A stretch of DNA of 64,000 bases from Monosporascus cannonballus (taxonomy: Eukaryota; Ascomycota; Sordariomycetes; Xylariales): the NCBI GenBank assembly GCA_004154925.1, contig QJNS01000016.1, positions 481,641-545,640 on the forward strand, given 5' to 3'. Under the pieces are notes generated by a model that saw only the letters and a list, made by a program, of their open reading frames with translations, was not told the DNA's origin and made no database searches. Positions within the stretch are counted from its first letter, which is position 1. The number at the start of each line of letters is the position of its first letter. This document shows, piece after piece, positions 15,108-26,100 of this stretch. The position numbers were made by a program, and so were the translations under genes.

Positions 15108-15388
15108 TTGAAATAGGACGAGGTGTTACGCCTATAATCAGACTCGGCTGATCAAAAAGCCCGAATCCCGCATGTATATTAAGGAGTTCTTTTTCGCCAT
15201 GGATTCAACCCTCAAGTATCTCTACGATCATCATTACTTAGCATATTTTGTACCACTTTAGTTATCGAGGTTTAATATCATTAATATAATCGGATTAAGC
15301 TTTTTATTTCGATAATCCCTTTTCGTATCGTGATATAGCTTGTTTATCCGCACTGATCAAGACCAATTTTTCTCCTACCCTAATTCAA
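15108..15388. mobile_element. MITE-like insertion in the family A element
   Basis: A 281 bp segment present in copy 1 but absent from the equivalent place in copy 2 (near 45176, where AATATAGCTTTTAT is continuous). Its ends are TTGAAATAGG and CCTAATTCAA, an inverted repeat with one mismatch. It is flanked by TA on both sides (15106-15107 and 15389-15390); ATAT is the alternative reading of the duplication. It is clearly richer in G and C than its host and only lightly RIPed. No coding capacity is seen. Size, terminal repeats and TA target suggest a Tc1/mariner-type MITE, by inference. Confidence 0.7.
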
Positions 15389-18300
15389 TATAGCTTTTAT
15401 CGAGGCGTTTATTTTAACTCTGGTATTTTTAGCGTTATTCTAATATCGGAAAATGGTCGCCAACTGAAAAATATCTTTTAAGTTTCGAAACGCTTTTTTT
15501 AGCCTTTTTAGGTTACCGGAATTTTGCTGTTTTACTTTTGCTCTGCGCTTCTTTTAAAAGCCTAATAATAAGTTTAATAATACGCGAATAATAAACGATA
15601 AACTTTTAACAAAAGTTTACGAATTCTAAAAATACTTAAATATTATAAATTAATTTTGGTTTTGGCTATATTTCGATAATAATAATTTATTAATGAGATA
15701 TTTCTAAACGGTTGCTATTAATTATAAATCCTAAGAACTTTATATTTTTTTAGAAAAATTCGCATTTAAACGTTTTGACAAATAGTTAATATTATAACAG
15801 TCGTTCGTAAACTAGTTAAAAATATTTCGCATATTTTTTTCGTTATTCGAATAAATAAGTATAGTATTTAGATATAATACATATATATAGTTAATTAATC
15901 CAGCGAATACCATATATATATTGGTCTAAAACGTAAAAAACGCGTTAATGAAGCCAAATAATATAACCGTATATTTAAACTGCTCGTATTGCGTTCGAAA
16001 AATAGTTTTTTACTAATTATCTTTTTTAATCCTAATACAGTAATAAATATCCTTAAAATTAATGTTCGAAAATATCTTGGTTCATTTTAAGCCATTTATT
16101 ATCTTTGAAATTAAAAATAAAAAGTATTAATTTTTTATCGTTACTTAACTGAACTTTTTATAATTAATACATGGTTGAAAATTGTTATTGTTTTAAGGTA
16201 CGAACAATATTAATACCTTTATATCCGCTTTTAAGTAATGTATCCGTTTTATCTTTAGGTTTTTTCAGATATACTTTTTAAATACCTTTTATTAGGCTTA
16301 TAAATTAAGGTAAAATAAGCTAAATAAAGGTATTTTTCTTGAAATTAAATTTATTATATATTTTGTCTTTAATAATTAAGGAAGTGTTTCGTTACTTTTT
16401 CGAAATATGTTCGTTGGAAACTTTCTAAATATAATAAAAATTAATTATCTTTCGTTTCTATTATTCCTCAAATTTTAAAATATTTAATTCGTCGGTTATC
16501 TTTATTATATTACTAATATAAACTTGTTTATCGAAAAACGTTAAATTTATAATCTCTTATTCGTTCACTATTTACAATAATTTATATAACTATTAATGTA
16601 TAATTATATTTAATAAAACATTTAATCTGCTTATTTCTAATTTAAATAATAAGAAACCGGACGCTTTTTAATCGCGGCATATTATAAAGTAAATTGTCTT
16701 AAATTTTCGTTTATTTTCGTTATTATTTATTATTTTAACAAAAATTTAATAAACCTCATTATATTTAATTTACGCGTTATTAGCGCTGATAAAGTCTGGA
16801 ATATTTACGAAAATTAATTAAAGGTTAACCTTTTTCGCCAACTTTTTGCTTATAGTATTTATCTATGCTCCGATATCTATGTTTATTTATACTACTATAT
16901 CCCTCGTACTTTTCTTAATAAATGCTCTTTTTTTTTAAAAAAAAAGAGCGGCTTTATTTCGATTGTTTTGCAATTATTAGTCGAAATAGACTAAACATAT
17001 ACGCTTATTCCGGTTTCTTTTTTGGATTTACGTTTAGAAACTGGTTTAATTTATCGTTATATATTATAACGTTTTATATAACTTTCGAAAATCGATCTTT
17101 ATATAACCGAGATAACAGAGCTTTTATATTTCTTTTGAATTTATAATTTATATTTTTATAACTTAACTTCTTATAATTATAACGTTTAAATAAGCTTTCA
17201 TAAAAAGCAAAAATATTAATTCTTATAAATTTATTCCGATCCGAATTAAATCGGTAATTATCTGCTTTCTGAATATAAAATCGTTTGCGGTCCTTATTAT
17301 TTCTATGTAACGCCTTTAATTTATTTTAGAAATCTCTTTTCCCGAAAATGTTAAAATAAAATCGTTTATCCTTATTAATATCTTTAATAAAAATAATTAA
17401 TTTTTTTTCGTCTTTTCTCAAACGTTTTAATAACGTTTTACTTTATTTACTACATTATTAATTTGTTCTAGCTTAACGTTTTTTCGTAATAAAGTATTTT
17501 ATAACCCTGGTATTAATTTGTAAAAATAATCAAAAACAAAATACTTATTATTCCGATTATTTTTTAGGCTAAAAATATCTGCAAACTTTGTTTTATAAAT
17601 TAGAAGCCTTTATTTAACGTAAAAATCTAACGGCGATTAATTAAATCGTTATCGCAATTACATAAATTATTTCTTATATTTCTTATAGAGAAAAATAGAA
17701 TTAACCTAACTTATTCTAATAAAAATAAATAAATTTTTTATTTTTAGTTTTTTTCGTAAATAAAATAATTAAACAGAACGCGATATAATTGTTAAACATT
17801 CGTAATAAAAACGTTTATATATTTTATAACTTATTAGATACATATAAAAACCTTTCGTATTGGCCTTTTAATATAAATTTCTATAACAGCTTTTATCTAA
17901 TCTTTTTTAATTAACGTAATATTCGCTTACGACTTTTAAATCTTTATAACAATATCGTAATTAATTTATAAAGCTTTATTATTTTAACTTATACCAGAAT
18001 ATATTATTCGGCCAGTTATCAGAATAATTTCGAATATTATTCGTTTTACTAATAAATAAATTCCAAAATTTAATTGTTACTAAAAGGTTGAACATTTTTT
18101 TATTTTAAACTCCGGGACGCCGTTGTTATATTACGTTCGTTTTCCGACCGTTTAATTAACGGTTATCGGGACGCATTTTTATTATATATATAAAGTATTT
18201 TAGGATCCTAAAAATTATAATCCTTTATTTGTTAAAGTTTTGTTATAAGCTTTTTTGCCTATTTCTATACCATAATCGATCGTTTGTCGGTTAAGTTCTA

Positions 18301-18401
18301 ATCGGTAATCTTTTTAATTAATAACTTAGATTCGTTTTGCAGTTAACGAACTTTACTTTTAATAATTATTGCCTTATTTGTTATAATAAAAATAAAGAAA
18401 T

Positions 18402-18609
18402 TATAAGATAATAAATAATTATAAGCTAGAATAAAATGATTTCCGACTAATAGTAAAACGTATTTCTAGAAATAAATATATTAGATTACTTTTATTAAGC
18501 ATTTCCCATTAGCTGCTAAATAATAAATTTATATTAATAAGTAAGTTGTTAGCTAATCGATAGCTGGTCGGCTATCAGTTTTATCCTTATAAGGACTATA
18601 TTTTTTATA
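18402..18609 (-). repeat. 5' LTR of family A copy 1
   Basis: 208 bp, right-hand LTR, matching the left LTR of the same element. It is one or two bases longer because of an extra T in the terminal T run. More heavily RIPed than the copies at 41087 and 48189. Confidence 0.8.
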
Positions 18610-19020
18610 TAAAGTTTGTTAAAAGTTTATATTATTTATTATCTATTATTTAAAAATTTTAAAAAATTTCTTTATTAAAAAACATTAAAACATTTATATT
18701 TAGTAAAATTAAAAATATAATAATTAATAATATTTTTTTTGAATAATTTTATTAATTAATAATTTTTAATAACTTATTTAATTTAATATTATAATAATTT
18801 TACGATTATTTTTTGGGTTAGTAACCAAATTAAAAACTTATAAAATTATATTATTTATTATTAATTAAAATTAATATTTAATAATTATAATATTTACGTT
18901 TTCGAACAATATAATGATTATCGGATATTAATATTCGATAATAATTTTATAACGTTTAATAATAATTCTTATAAGATTAACGATTTATAAGGTTATAAAG
19001 GGCAAAATTAATGTAAGTAA
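18610..19020. other. AT-rich edge of AT block 1
   Basis: AT-rich tail to the right of the Gypsy copy. The composition changes to normal near 19020. No feature recognised. Confidence 0.5.
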
Positions 19021-19522
19021 CCGCTGTTTTAATAACCGCGATGCCAGCTTTCTGTTACGGTCGCTTCTTTAACGGCCGCGATAAGCTAGCCCGTCTAGGC
19101 CTAGATACCAAGGGTACATCAAAAAATCTTTGCGGCCGCTGCTCATAAAGTCTCACGATGATCACTTCCTGGTAGGGAAAGGCGTCATGCTTATATGGGA
19201 GCGAGTGGGGAGCGAATGGCGAAAAGCTACAAGCTTCGCAGCCGCTGAGATCCATCGAACACACCCTGAGGGCAAAGCTCCAAACCACCAACATGCCTCG
19301 CGCCCTTGCCCCTGCAAAACCAAACCAGGGGAAGGAACTTATTTAAAGGTCTCTCCGCGGATTTGGGAGATTGAACCTTTGTTCCCCCAAACTCTCACCA
19401 CCACTGGTCGTCTTTGACTTCAGTCATCGAAACTCGGACCTCGATCAACGTCTTGCGGAACCCTTCATCTGATATCACAACAAGTCCTCACGATTCGGTC
19501 CGTACCAGGATATTCATCCAAG
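19021..19522. other. Intergenic, promoter side of the small-protein gene
   Basis: Normal-composition DNA between AT block 1 and the gene at 19523. A pyrimidine-rich stretch and CCAAAC-type motifs lie at about 19380-19520, as is common in fungal leaders. No coding region recognised. Confidence 0.45.
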
Positions 19523-20051
19523 ATGCCTAGCAACCAGGGTTTCACTTACAAGAGCCACGGCACCAACAGCAGCGTGAGCTTCCCTCCACCCCCATTCCAT
19601 GTCACCCGCTTTCTCTCCCCTTCACTCCCCTACCCAAGCCATCGCAGACTCGCCTATGAATGCCGCCAAATACCCTAATCTATATAACACTGATCCGGTT
19701 AACCGTTGGGACTATAGGGCAACCACTACTGCGCCCGCGACTACGGCAGCAGCGCCGCCAACAGCAACAGCTATCACTACTCGAACAGGTGAGTCTCTGC
19801 TCTCAAAATCGACACCTAACCAGTTACTACCCACGACCCCCTCCCTACCGTGTCTTACCTAGCTAAGTTGTGATGTGATGTGATACACCATGTGAACGTG
19901 AGTTGCTGACTATGGCGCACAAAAAAAAAGCGATGGCTCGTACTACTACTCCAACCCCAACGGCAGCACCTACCACAACAACGGCCAGGGCGGGTCGACC
20001 TATACCGCGCCCTCGGGCCAGAAGTACCAGTCCGGCTACGGCGGCAAGTAA
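19523..20051 (+). CDS. Small Gly/Ser/Tyr/Asn-rich conserved ascomycete protein, three exons
   Basis: Model join(19523..19573, 19718..19788, 19931..20051) gives 80 residues. Exon 1 encodes MPSNQGFTYKSHGTNSS. Exon 2 starts GNHYCARDYGSSAANSNS. Exon 3 starts with the completed codon of SDGSYYYSNPNGSTY and ends YQSGYGGK. The MPSN...GTN start, the NHYC(A/S)RDYGSS core and the SYYYSNPNGSTYxNN repeat-like tail are the hallmarks of a small protein I recall as widespread in filamentous ascomycetes and uncharacterised. Introns 19574-19717 (GTGAGC...TATAG) and 19789-19930 (GTGAGT...AAAAG) restore one continuous frame. No signal peptide or membrane segment is visible. Single-frame reading misses this gene entirely because each exon is short. 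Confidence 0.8.
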
Positions 20052-20298
20052 GTAGCTGGATGGGTTTGATGGGTTTGCCAGCGGCCCTCTCTCTGTCTCT
20101 CTCGGCTCGCCGGGTTTGGTGGGGGGGTGACGTGGAACGGATAGGGGAGAGGTTCCCGATGGGAGAGGAGCCGGCGCACTTGGCCTGGTCTGGTTGAGGA
20201 TGCGAGGTTCAACCATTGCGTGATCTGCGTTGATATTGTGGCTCGACAGCGTAGCCAGCTGCGCACGGCAATAGGCAACCACATCGGGACTTCGTCGG

Positions 20299-20520
20299 TG
20301 TTGAACCTAGCAACGCCATGGCTTAGTTAGCTAACCGGCTAGTGGAAATAGCTTCGGCCACTCCGGTATTCTTATCTCTTGGCTACCACTGTTTTTATCT
20401 GTATTTAAGGAGGGTTCACCACCTTCACCTTCTATAGAGGACCTTCTAGAGGTCAGGCAACCTTTAATACACTTCTTCTTCAGTTATATATGCTTCTGTG
20501 TGTGATGTCAGGGTCTCACA
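20299..20520 (+). mobile_element. Solo LTR, family D copy 1, TSD GTCGG
   Basis: A 222 bp unit with ends TGTTGAACC and GGTCTCACA, flanked on both sides by GTCGG (20294-20298 and 20521-20525). Ends and target duplication fit an LTR. It is not RIPed. The second half matches 20960-21071 well (CTTCTTCAGTTA, GATGTCAGGGTCTCA). True strand is unknown. Confidence 0.78.
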
Positions 20521-20821
20521 GTCGGTGACGTGAAGCTTTCTGATTGAGGCAGCGGCTATTCTCCCATCCTTGGAAGCTGGTGGTTCAGGTTACAGGTTGC
20601 TATGCTTCCACCCATGCCGAGAACCCGAGGGGTTCCTGAGCCCCCCAAAAAAAGGTTTCTCCATGCCCTCTTAGTCTCTCGAAGATTTCACCGTCGATTT
20701 AACGGGTGACCACGGATCGGATAGAGGTAACGACGGCGTTGACTCCAGAGCAGCGTAGCGCTTCCTCCCCCCTCGTCTCCTGACCCCGCTTCTAGCCTAT
20801 ATCAGCCTTAAAGGTGGGAAG

Positions 20822-21071
20822 TGATGAACTAAGTCTAGGGCTCAGCAGCTAAGCAAGAGCTAACTAAGCCTTGGCTGAATTAGATCAGCTACTTGTGGAA
20901 CTTAGTTCCAGTCGTGCCCGGTATCATTCTTTTCCTCTATCAGCCTTTTTACTAGTATTGAAAAAGGTATCGTTACCTTTTTTTAGTTGGTTCTAAACTT
21001 TCAAAGGCTAACCCGATAATATATCCTTCTTCAGTTACAAATGTTTCAGTTTGCGATGTCAGGGTCTCATA
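20822..21071 (+). repeat. LTR-like repeat, family D copy 2 (divergent)
   Basis: About 250 bp, starting TGATGAACTAAG and ending GGTCTCATA, in direct orientation to 20299-20520 and roughly 300 bp beyond its end. Similarity is strong in the last 70 bp and patchy earlier. The flanks GGAAG and CTTCT do not match, so it is either truncated or not independently inserted. The two copies could bound a miniature LTR element (TRIM), but the perfect target duplication around copy 1 alone argues for separate insertions. Confidence 0.55.
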
Positions 21072-22161
21072 CTTCTGTCGAATCTGAATAGTGCCGGAAA
21101 CTGTAAAGTCCCACACCATGGCGGGACACTGTTCCAGTTCTCGAACCCCCCAGCATCTGGGCTTCGGATTGAGTCGGTAAAGTACGGTGTCATCCCGTTA
21201 GGGGAGCCTGAGCTGGATGATTAGCTCAAGGCTGGCAGACGTCGTTATGGACCTGGAAAGGACTTGTCCAGAAGACTCATATCGAATCCGGTATAGCATA
21301 TAGCTATTTTTCGACTCCAGAACACAGCCCTTCCTATTGTTAGGCGGCCAATGTGACTAAATGAGGAGGACCCAGTCCTATCTAGGTACCGGTTCAAGAT
21401 GCCTTATCGAACGCCGCACTAAACGTCGAGGTTGCGTGCGAAATTCAGCGTCACGACATGGGCGGTCCGTCCGGGGCGCTATTACCGGCATGTGGATTAT
21501 TTGCTTTGAAGGGGTACGTATGGCAATGCTGTGTGCCCCTTGAGGACCTGCGGCGGTAGCTCGCATTGCAAGACGACGGACGATGTAACCCCGCTAGTAT
21601 ATCGTAATACCTCAGGGGGTAAAGTTAACTCCAGTCTGTGGGCCATCGGTTTACTCCTCGCACGATGAGTAGTACAAGGTTCATTCTTATAGCAGCGGTG
21701 TCAGTGCATAGATGTTAGATGATCGATTTCGAACGACTGCTTTTCAATATAGGAAACAGTTTTAATCCGTCGGCCCGTATACATGCTTACAAGTCATTAT
21801 ACAGAGATATAACCCAATATCAACTTTAACGAAAGGTAGAGAGCATTAGAACGGTCAAGTCATAGTGGGTGCAATAAGTAAGCTACAGTGGCTATTCCAT
21901 TCGATCTCCAAAAGGGGTAGATCTTCGAGAGTCGTGATCGTCCACCCACGTATGCGCGTTAAAGCTGCAGCTACGCCCTGCCCCCAAGAAAGAAGCATGA
22001 TGATTGGCTCCCCAATTCAGCCACCGAAGAGGATTCACCCCCAAACGACTCCCAACCTCCGGTTCAGCTCACAATGTTGCCTAACGGAAGAATGTCGACA
22101 ACTTTCCCTCCGAGTCTGTGGACATAAGCACAATCCCCTAGCTACTTCCAGATAATGCATC
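21072..22161. other. Intergenic, no gene recognised
   Basis: Normal-composition DNA upstream of the NLR relic. No recognisable gene, repeat or RNA. Confidence 0.45.
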
Positions 22162-24479
22162 ATGGCGGAGGCACTCGGACTAGCTGCCAGCGTGATTGCT
22201 GTCTTACAGCTAACCGCTCGGATCATCAGCGCATGCGATTTCTACCTGGAGGCTCGTCGGGACATGCCGACCCTGGATTCATGGGATTCCCGGTTCGGGA
22301 AAGACGTTTCTGATGTCTCTTCTCATAGAAAAGACGAAAAAAAGAGTCGTGCGGAACGAGCAATGACGACTCTCGCCTACCTCTTGGCTTTGTGTATTAC
22401 TACTGCCATCACTCGCGCAATCACGACGAGACCATACCTTTATTGCGGTGGATACTCAGTCAGCTCTGCCGCCAAGCAGGCTACGTTCCCCATAGCATCT
22501 GAGGGCTCTTTCGGGAAGGGACCCTGCTAAGGGCTACGGCCCTTCTCGAATGCTTGGGTGATATACTCGAAAGGTTTAGGTCGGTTCGCATATTTATCGA
22601 TGCCCCCGACGAGAGTACCAAGTCCCGAACGGTCCTTCTGGGCTCTTTGAAGAGGATTGCGACCGAGGCCAGATTTCCAGAAGATCAGACTGGTCGTAGC
22701 CAGCAGAGAATATGAAGACATCAAGCAATCCCTTCGTGGTATCGCCAGCGCCATCGGCATGTCTAACGAAATGGTGATGGCTGACATCCAACTCTACGTA
22801 CGAAATAAACTTGAAACGACGTGGGAGTTCAACCATTGGCCTAGGAATCTCTCTATGAGGTAGAAACTACGATGGCAAGGAAAACTAACGGAATGTATGT
22901 GCGGCTATATCTCTCGGGTACGCGTTATTATTTGTTCTTATGGCTAACCCTTGTATCGCGTAAGGTTCCGCTATGCTGCTTGCCAAATTGAGGCGATCAG
23001 ACCACTTCCAACTTCGCGAGAAGTTGAACGGGCACTCGAGACCCTTCCAGACACCTTAGACGACACCTACGAGAGGGTATTGGCTGCCATACCCGCACAG
23101 CGCCGCCGTTTTGCCCGAAATATACTGATGATACTTTGTGCACCGCCGCCAGAGAATTTTTCAACTGAGATAACGCAGAATTTTTTTTGGGAAACCCTCA
23201 AGCCCTTATGGAAGCCGCCCTTTTCATCCCTGGCACGGAGAGTAGCAGTCAAGGAACTCTCCTTTTCAACGAGAGGGTTATGAAAGAAACCCTTGGTTGC
23301 TTGATTTCAGTGCCTGATGCACCGGAGTCCCCTTCATTCACTATGACTCGCCGTCCTAAATTAGCCACCGTTCAGATTGCACACTTTACCGTTAAAGAGT
23401 ATCCCCTCTCTGACCGTATCGCTTCTGCCGCCATGCCATACTTTGCGCTCTCCCTCGACGAGTGCGGTACCGCCCTTTTAGATACATGTTTCTCGAAAGT
23501 CCTCGATTTTGCGGCGAGTCCATGCCTGATGGCCCTGTTCCTAGCGATAGCACTCATGGTGATAAGAGACGTCGAAGCTTGGGGAGAGTTCCTGCAAAGA
23601 CCAGGCTCAAAGGCTTTGAGGGAGAAGTTCTACCGAGCTGTTGACCCATGGGGGCCTAATTACAATACGATCCAACAAGTTCAACCAGTCGTTTCATCCT
23701 TCCTTCGGGAGTATATTCCCGGACTTGGGCAGAGGACGGATTATTTGATACCTTACGTTGAAATCCCTAAGCTGAGATGGACCGGACTATTTCTAAACGT
23801 TCTCACAAACGGGCAGCGTATGACTGACGCCTTCATTCGGGACCATGAAGGCTTTGACTGTGAGGAGTTTTTGAAGGATATGTTCATCCCCCGCCACTAC
23901 CACGCAATAGAGTTTAGCCAGGACGCGATCACCCCCTTGGACTTTTTGTCGTCTGTATCATGGTCAAGCGGCCTGCACCATCTCCTCGACCACGTGTCGA
24001 TCGATCCCATAATACTCATGTTCGGTATGTTAAATGGGGGACCTCAGTGGCTTACACTCAGGCCTACGAACGAACTGAAACCGCTGCTCGCGGCGGGATT
24101 TGATTATGACGCTCGCAGCTATCGCGTAACCCCTCTACAGATGGCCGTGTTTGGCTTCAAGCACCGGTGGGTCAGGTTTCTCTTGGAACACGGCGCGGAC
24201 CCCAATTATACCGACAATCCCGAGGGTCGAGTGCCTTTCGAAAAGGTGTTGTTCATCCGAAAGAACGGAGGGAGGGTTGGTGATGGTAGAGGGTTCGCCC
24301 TGGGGTTCGTGGGATTGCGGCCGCTGTCCATCCTCCGTCGGTGTTTGGAAAGCCCTGGAGCGAGTCCATGGGGTGTAGGTGACTGCAAGACGATACTCCT
24401 TAGTTATGGCGCTGAAGAAGGTGGTGTTGCTGCCGACGGCTGGTATGGAGACCCTGGGGTGAAGTGGGAAGCTCAATAA
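22162..24479 (+). pseudogene. NACHT-ankyrin (fungal NLR-like STAND) gene relic
   Basis: The 5' end encodes MAEALGLAASVIAVLQLTAR, the classic start of the fungal STAND N-terminal domain, but most of that domain is gone. Walker A (GIPGSGKT) follows within about 120 bp, at 22283-22306 in another frame. Then come RWILSQLCRQ and a TGA at 22500-22502 in the NACHT frame, a Walker B-like IFIDAPDES, a sensor-like segment, an intact intron at 22895-22964 (GTATGT, GCTAAC, AAG) joining GM to FRYAACQIE, and then DTLDDTYERVLAAIP. Another frame change occurs by the T8 run at 23181-23188, after which 23187-24479 is open for 430 codons. That part includes one or two ankyrin-like repeats (LKPLLAAGFDYDAR, TPLQMAVFGFKHRWVRFLLE, HGADPNY). 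Fungal NLRs act in non-self recognition and cell-death signalling. This copy has at least four frame breaks and a nonsense codon, so it is not functional as it stands. Confidence 0.85.
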
Positions 24480-25012
24480 CCGGATTAAAAGACCTTGAAT
24501 GCTACAATCATGACTTCCTTTAGATTTTGTTAAACCGGATAATGCACTATAATACTAGAAAAAGGGGAAAGGGGGGGGGGGTAGGATTCCGAACGCAGCC
24601 CCTGGAAGCCGCCTCCCAGGAGCTGAATTGCGCAACGAGGTTGATCGGAACGAAGATATCGATTGCCCTTGTTGGAAGCTCACCTTTAAAAGTTAATCGA
24701 GTATTCACCGCACTTCTAGAATCTGAAAGACTCCGTTCCGGACCGCAGAATGAGACCTTACGAGTCCCAACGATTCAACATTACGCCTGTCTATATACCA
24801 CGATTTGGATACATAATGATCATGCGTAAGTCACATCTCTTGGCCGTTCCCATGCCGTCGTAATGTCACCATTGAAGCAAAAGATTGCTACCTCATGAAG
24901 AGTTCGTCATTTAACCTCTCACCATGATCGTACCTTGTCGCCAAAACCTTCTTCCGTTAGAGCTCCCAGTAAGAGGCGAGGCTTCAGGCCACGCTTAGAC
25001 ACGTCCGTTGTC
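24480..25012. other. Intergenic between the NLR relic and the membrane-protein gene
   Basis: Normal-composition DNA with a G10 run near 24571-24580. It is the shared 3' flank of two convergent genes. Nothing coding recognised. Confidence 0.45.
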
Positions 25013-26100
25013 CTATCTCCTGAACCGTTCCTCCGTCGGGGTGCCGGCCAAGCTACCCAGGACGTCGCTGTCGCGTCTCGGGATTCCCGGGGGCAGGTCG
25101 CGGTACACCTCGCCACCCTCTTCCTCGAGCTCCTGTTGCATGAGCTGGATCCGCTCGTCGGCTTTGCGCTTCCTGTCGAGGCGCGATCTCTTGCCCATGG
25201 ACAGGCCGTGACGGGTCCGCGACATGACGTTTCCGAGGCTGATCCTGCGGGTCTTGCGGTGCCAGAGGCAGGTCCCGATGAGGCAGAGGATGATGAAGCC
25301 GAAGATGGTGGGCAGGCCGATGTAGACGGCGGGCCCGGTGGGCATCTTGTGCTCCGTCGAGGGGTACCGGGTGGGCGTGGCGAGGATGACCCGCGGGCCC
25401 TCGATGGTCTGAGTCGTCTCGTTGGTCCCGCTGGGGAGGGCGTTGATTTGCAGCGTGATGTTGGTTCCCTGGCGGTCCTGCATGAAGTCCTTCTCGATGT
25501 TGCAAGTCCAGAATCCCTTGCTCGCTTGGATCTTGTCGGATTCGAAAACTTGGTCGAGCTTCTCGCCCGTGGTAGCGTTGAAGTAGTGGCCTTCGACGCG
25601 TATGGTAGCATTGGAAGCAAAATAGCCGGCGTCCCAGATAACTGTCGTCGAGATTAATAAAGGGCGGGAGGGCAATAAGAAGGCATCGCGTGGGCAGCAA
25701 TCTTCCACGTACAGTAGTAACTCTTTCCGGGGTTGAGCGTTGCATGCTGAGTGGGGAAGCACCAGGGAGCGCGCTCCCCATCCTTGTTATGACAGACGTT
25801 GAAGGCGCCGGCCACATCGCCCGTAGGGGCGGGATACGGGGTGCCTGAGGATGTGACGGTGCTATCGTAGTAACTTATGGTGACGACGGAGCCGGTAACC
25901 TGGGGCGGAGCAGCAGAGACAACGGTCGGGGTTCCCGACACGGTGCTCGAGACGGGAGTGACGGTTTCCGGAACACCATCCTCGTCAACGGTTACCCAGG
26001 GACTGAGAGCGGCCTCGGTTTCTCTGGGCATCATATTCGGCAGAGCCGTGACGGTAGAAAGCAGCACGGCCGCGGCGGCCAGGGAGCTAGGAGCGTACAT
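25013..26100 (-). CDS. Signal-peptide, single-pass membrane protein, two exons
   Basis: Model complement(join(25013..25641, 25713..26100)) gives 338 residues. The start at 26100 is chosen because it begins a clean signal peptide (MYAPSSLAAAAVLLSTVTALP). The 71 bp intron 25642-25712 (GTACGT...GACAG) joins KSYY to IWDAGYF in phase 1. The ectodomain has Ser/Thr/Pro-rich segments (VTPVSSTVSGTPTVVSAAP), a short Cys-containing segment (FNVCHNKDGERAPWCFP) and N-glycosylation sequons. One hydrophobic span lies at about residues 233-255, followed by a basic stop-transfer (WHRKTRR) and a charged cytoplasmic tail with an EEEGGE segment. This layout occurs in a conserved, uncharacterised Sordariomycete surface-protein family; I do not know its function. 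Cell-surface or wall-sensor roles are only a guess from topology. Confidence 0.82.

Larger units (their letters stand above)
10927..18609 (-). mobile_element. Ty3/Gypsy-type LTR retrotransposon, family A copy 1, RIP-destroyed
   Basis: Two direct LTRs of 206 and 208 bp (10927-11132 and 18402-18609) bound a 7.3 kb interior. The flanks are TAAAA (10922-10926) and TAAAG (18610-18614), a 5 bp target duplication differing by one RIP-type transition. A purine tract on the minus strand (AGGAAAAGAAAG, near 11135-11146) abuts the left LTR and acts as the polypurine tract, so the element reads right to left. The interior is collinear with the copy at 41087-48394, where a Gypsy reverse-transcriptase segment is still legible. 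All coding frames are shattered by stops. The element is about 375 bp longer than copy 2, mostly because of the nested 281 bp insert at 15108-15388. Confidence 0.85.

Noticed and set aside
20299..21071. Confirmed TRIM element
   Set aside because: The outer flanks do not form a duplication, and copy 1 has its own perfect one.
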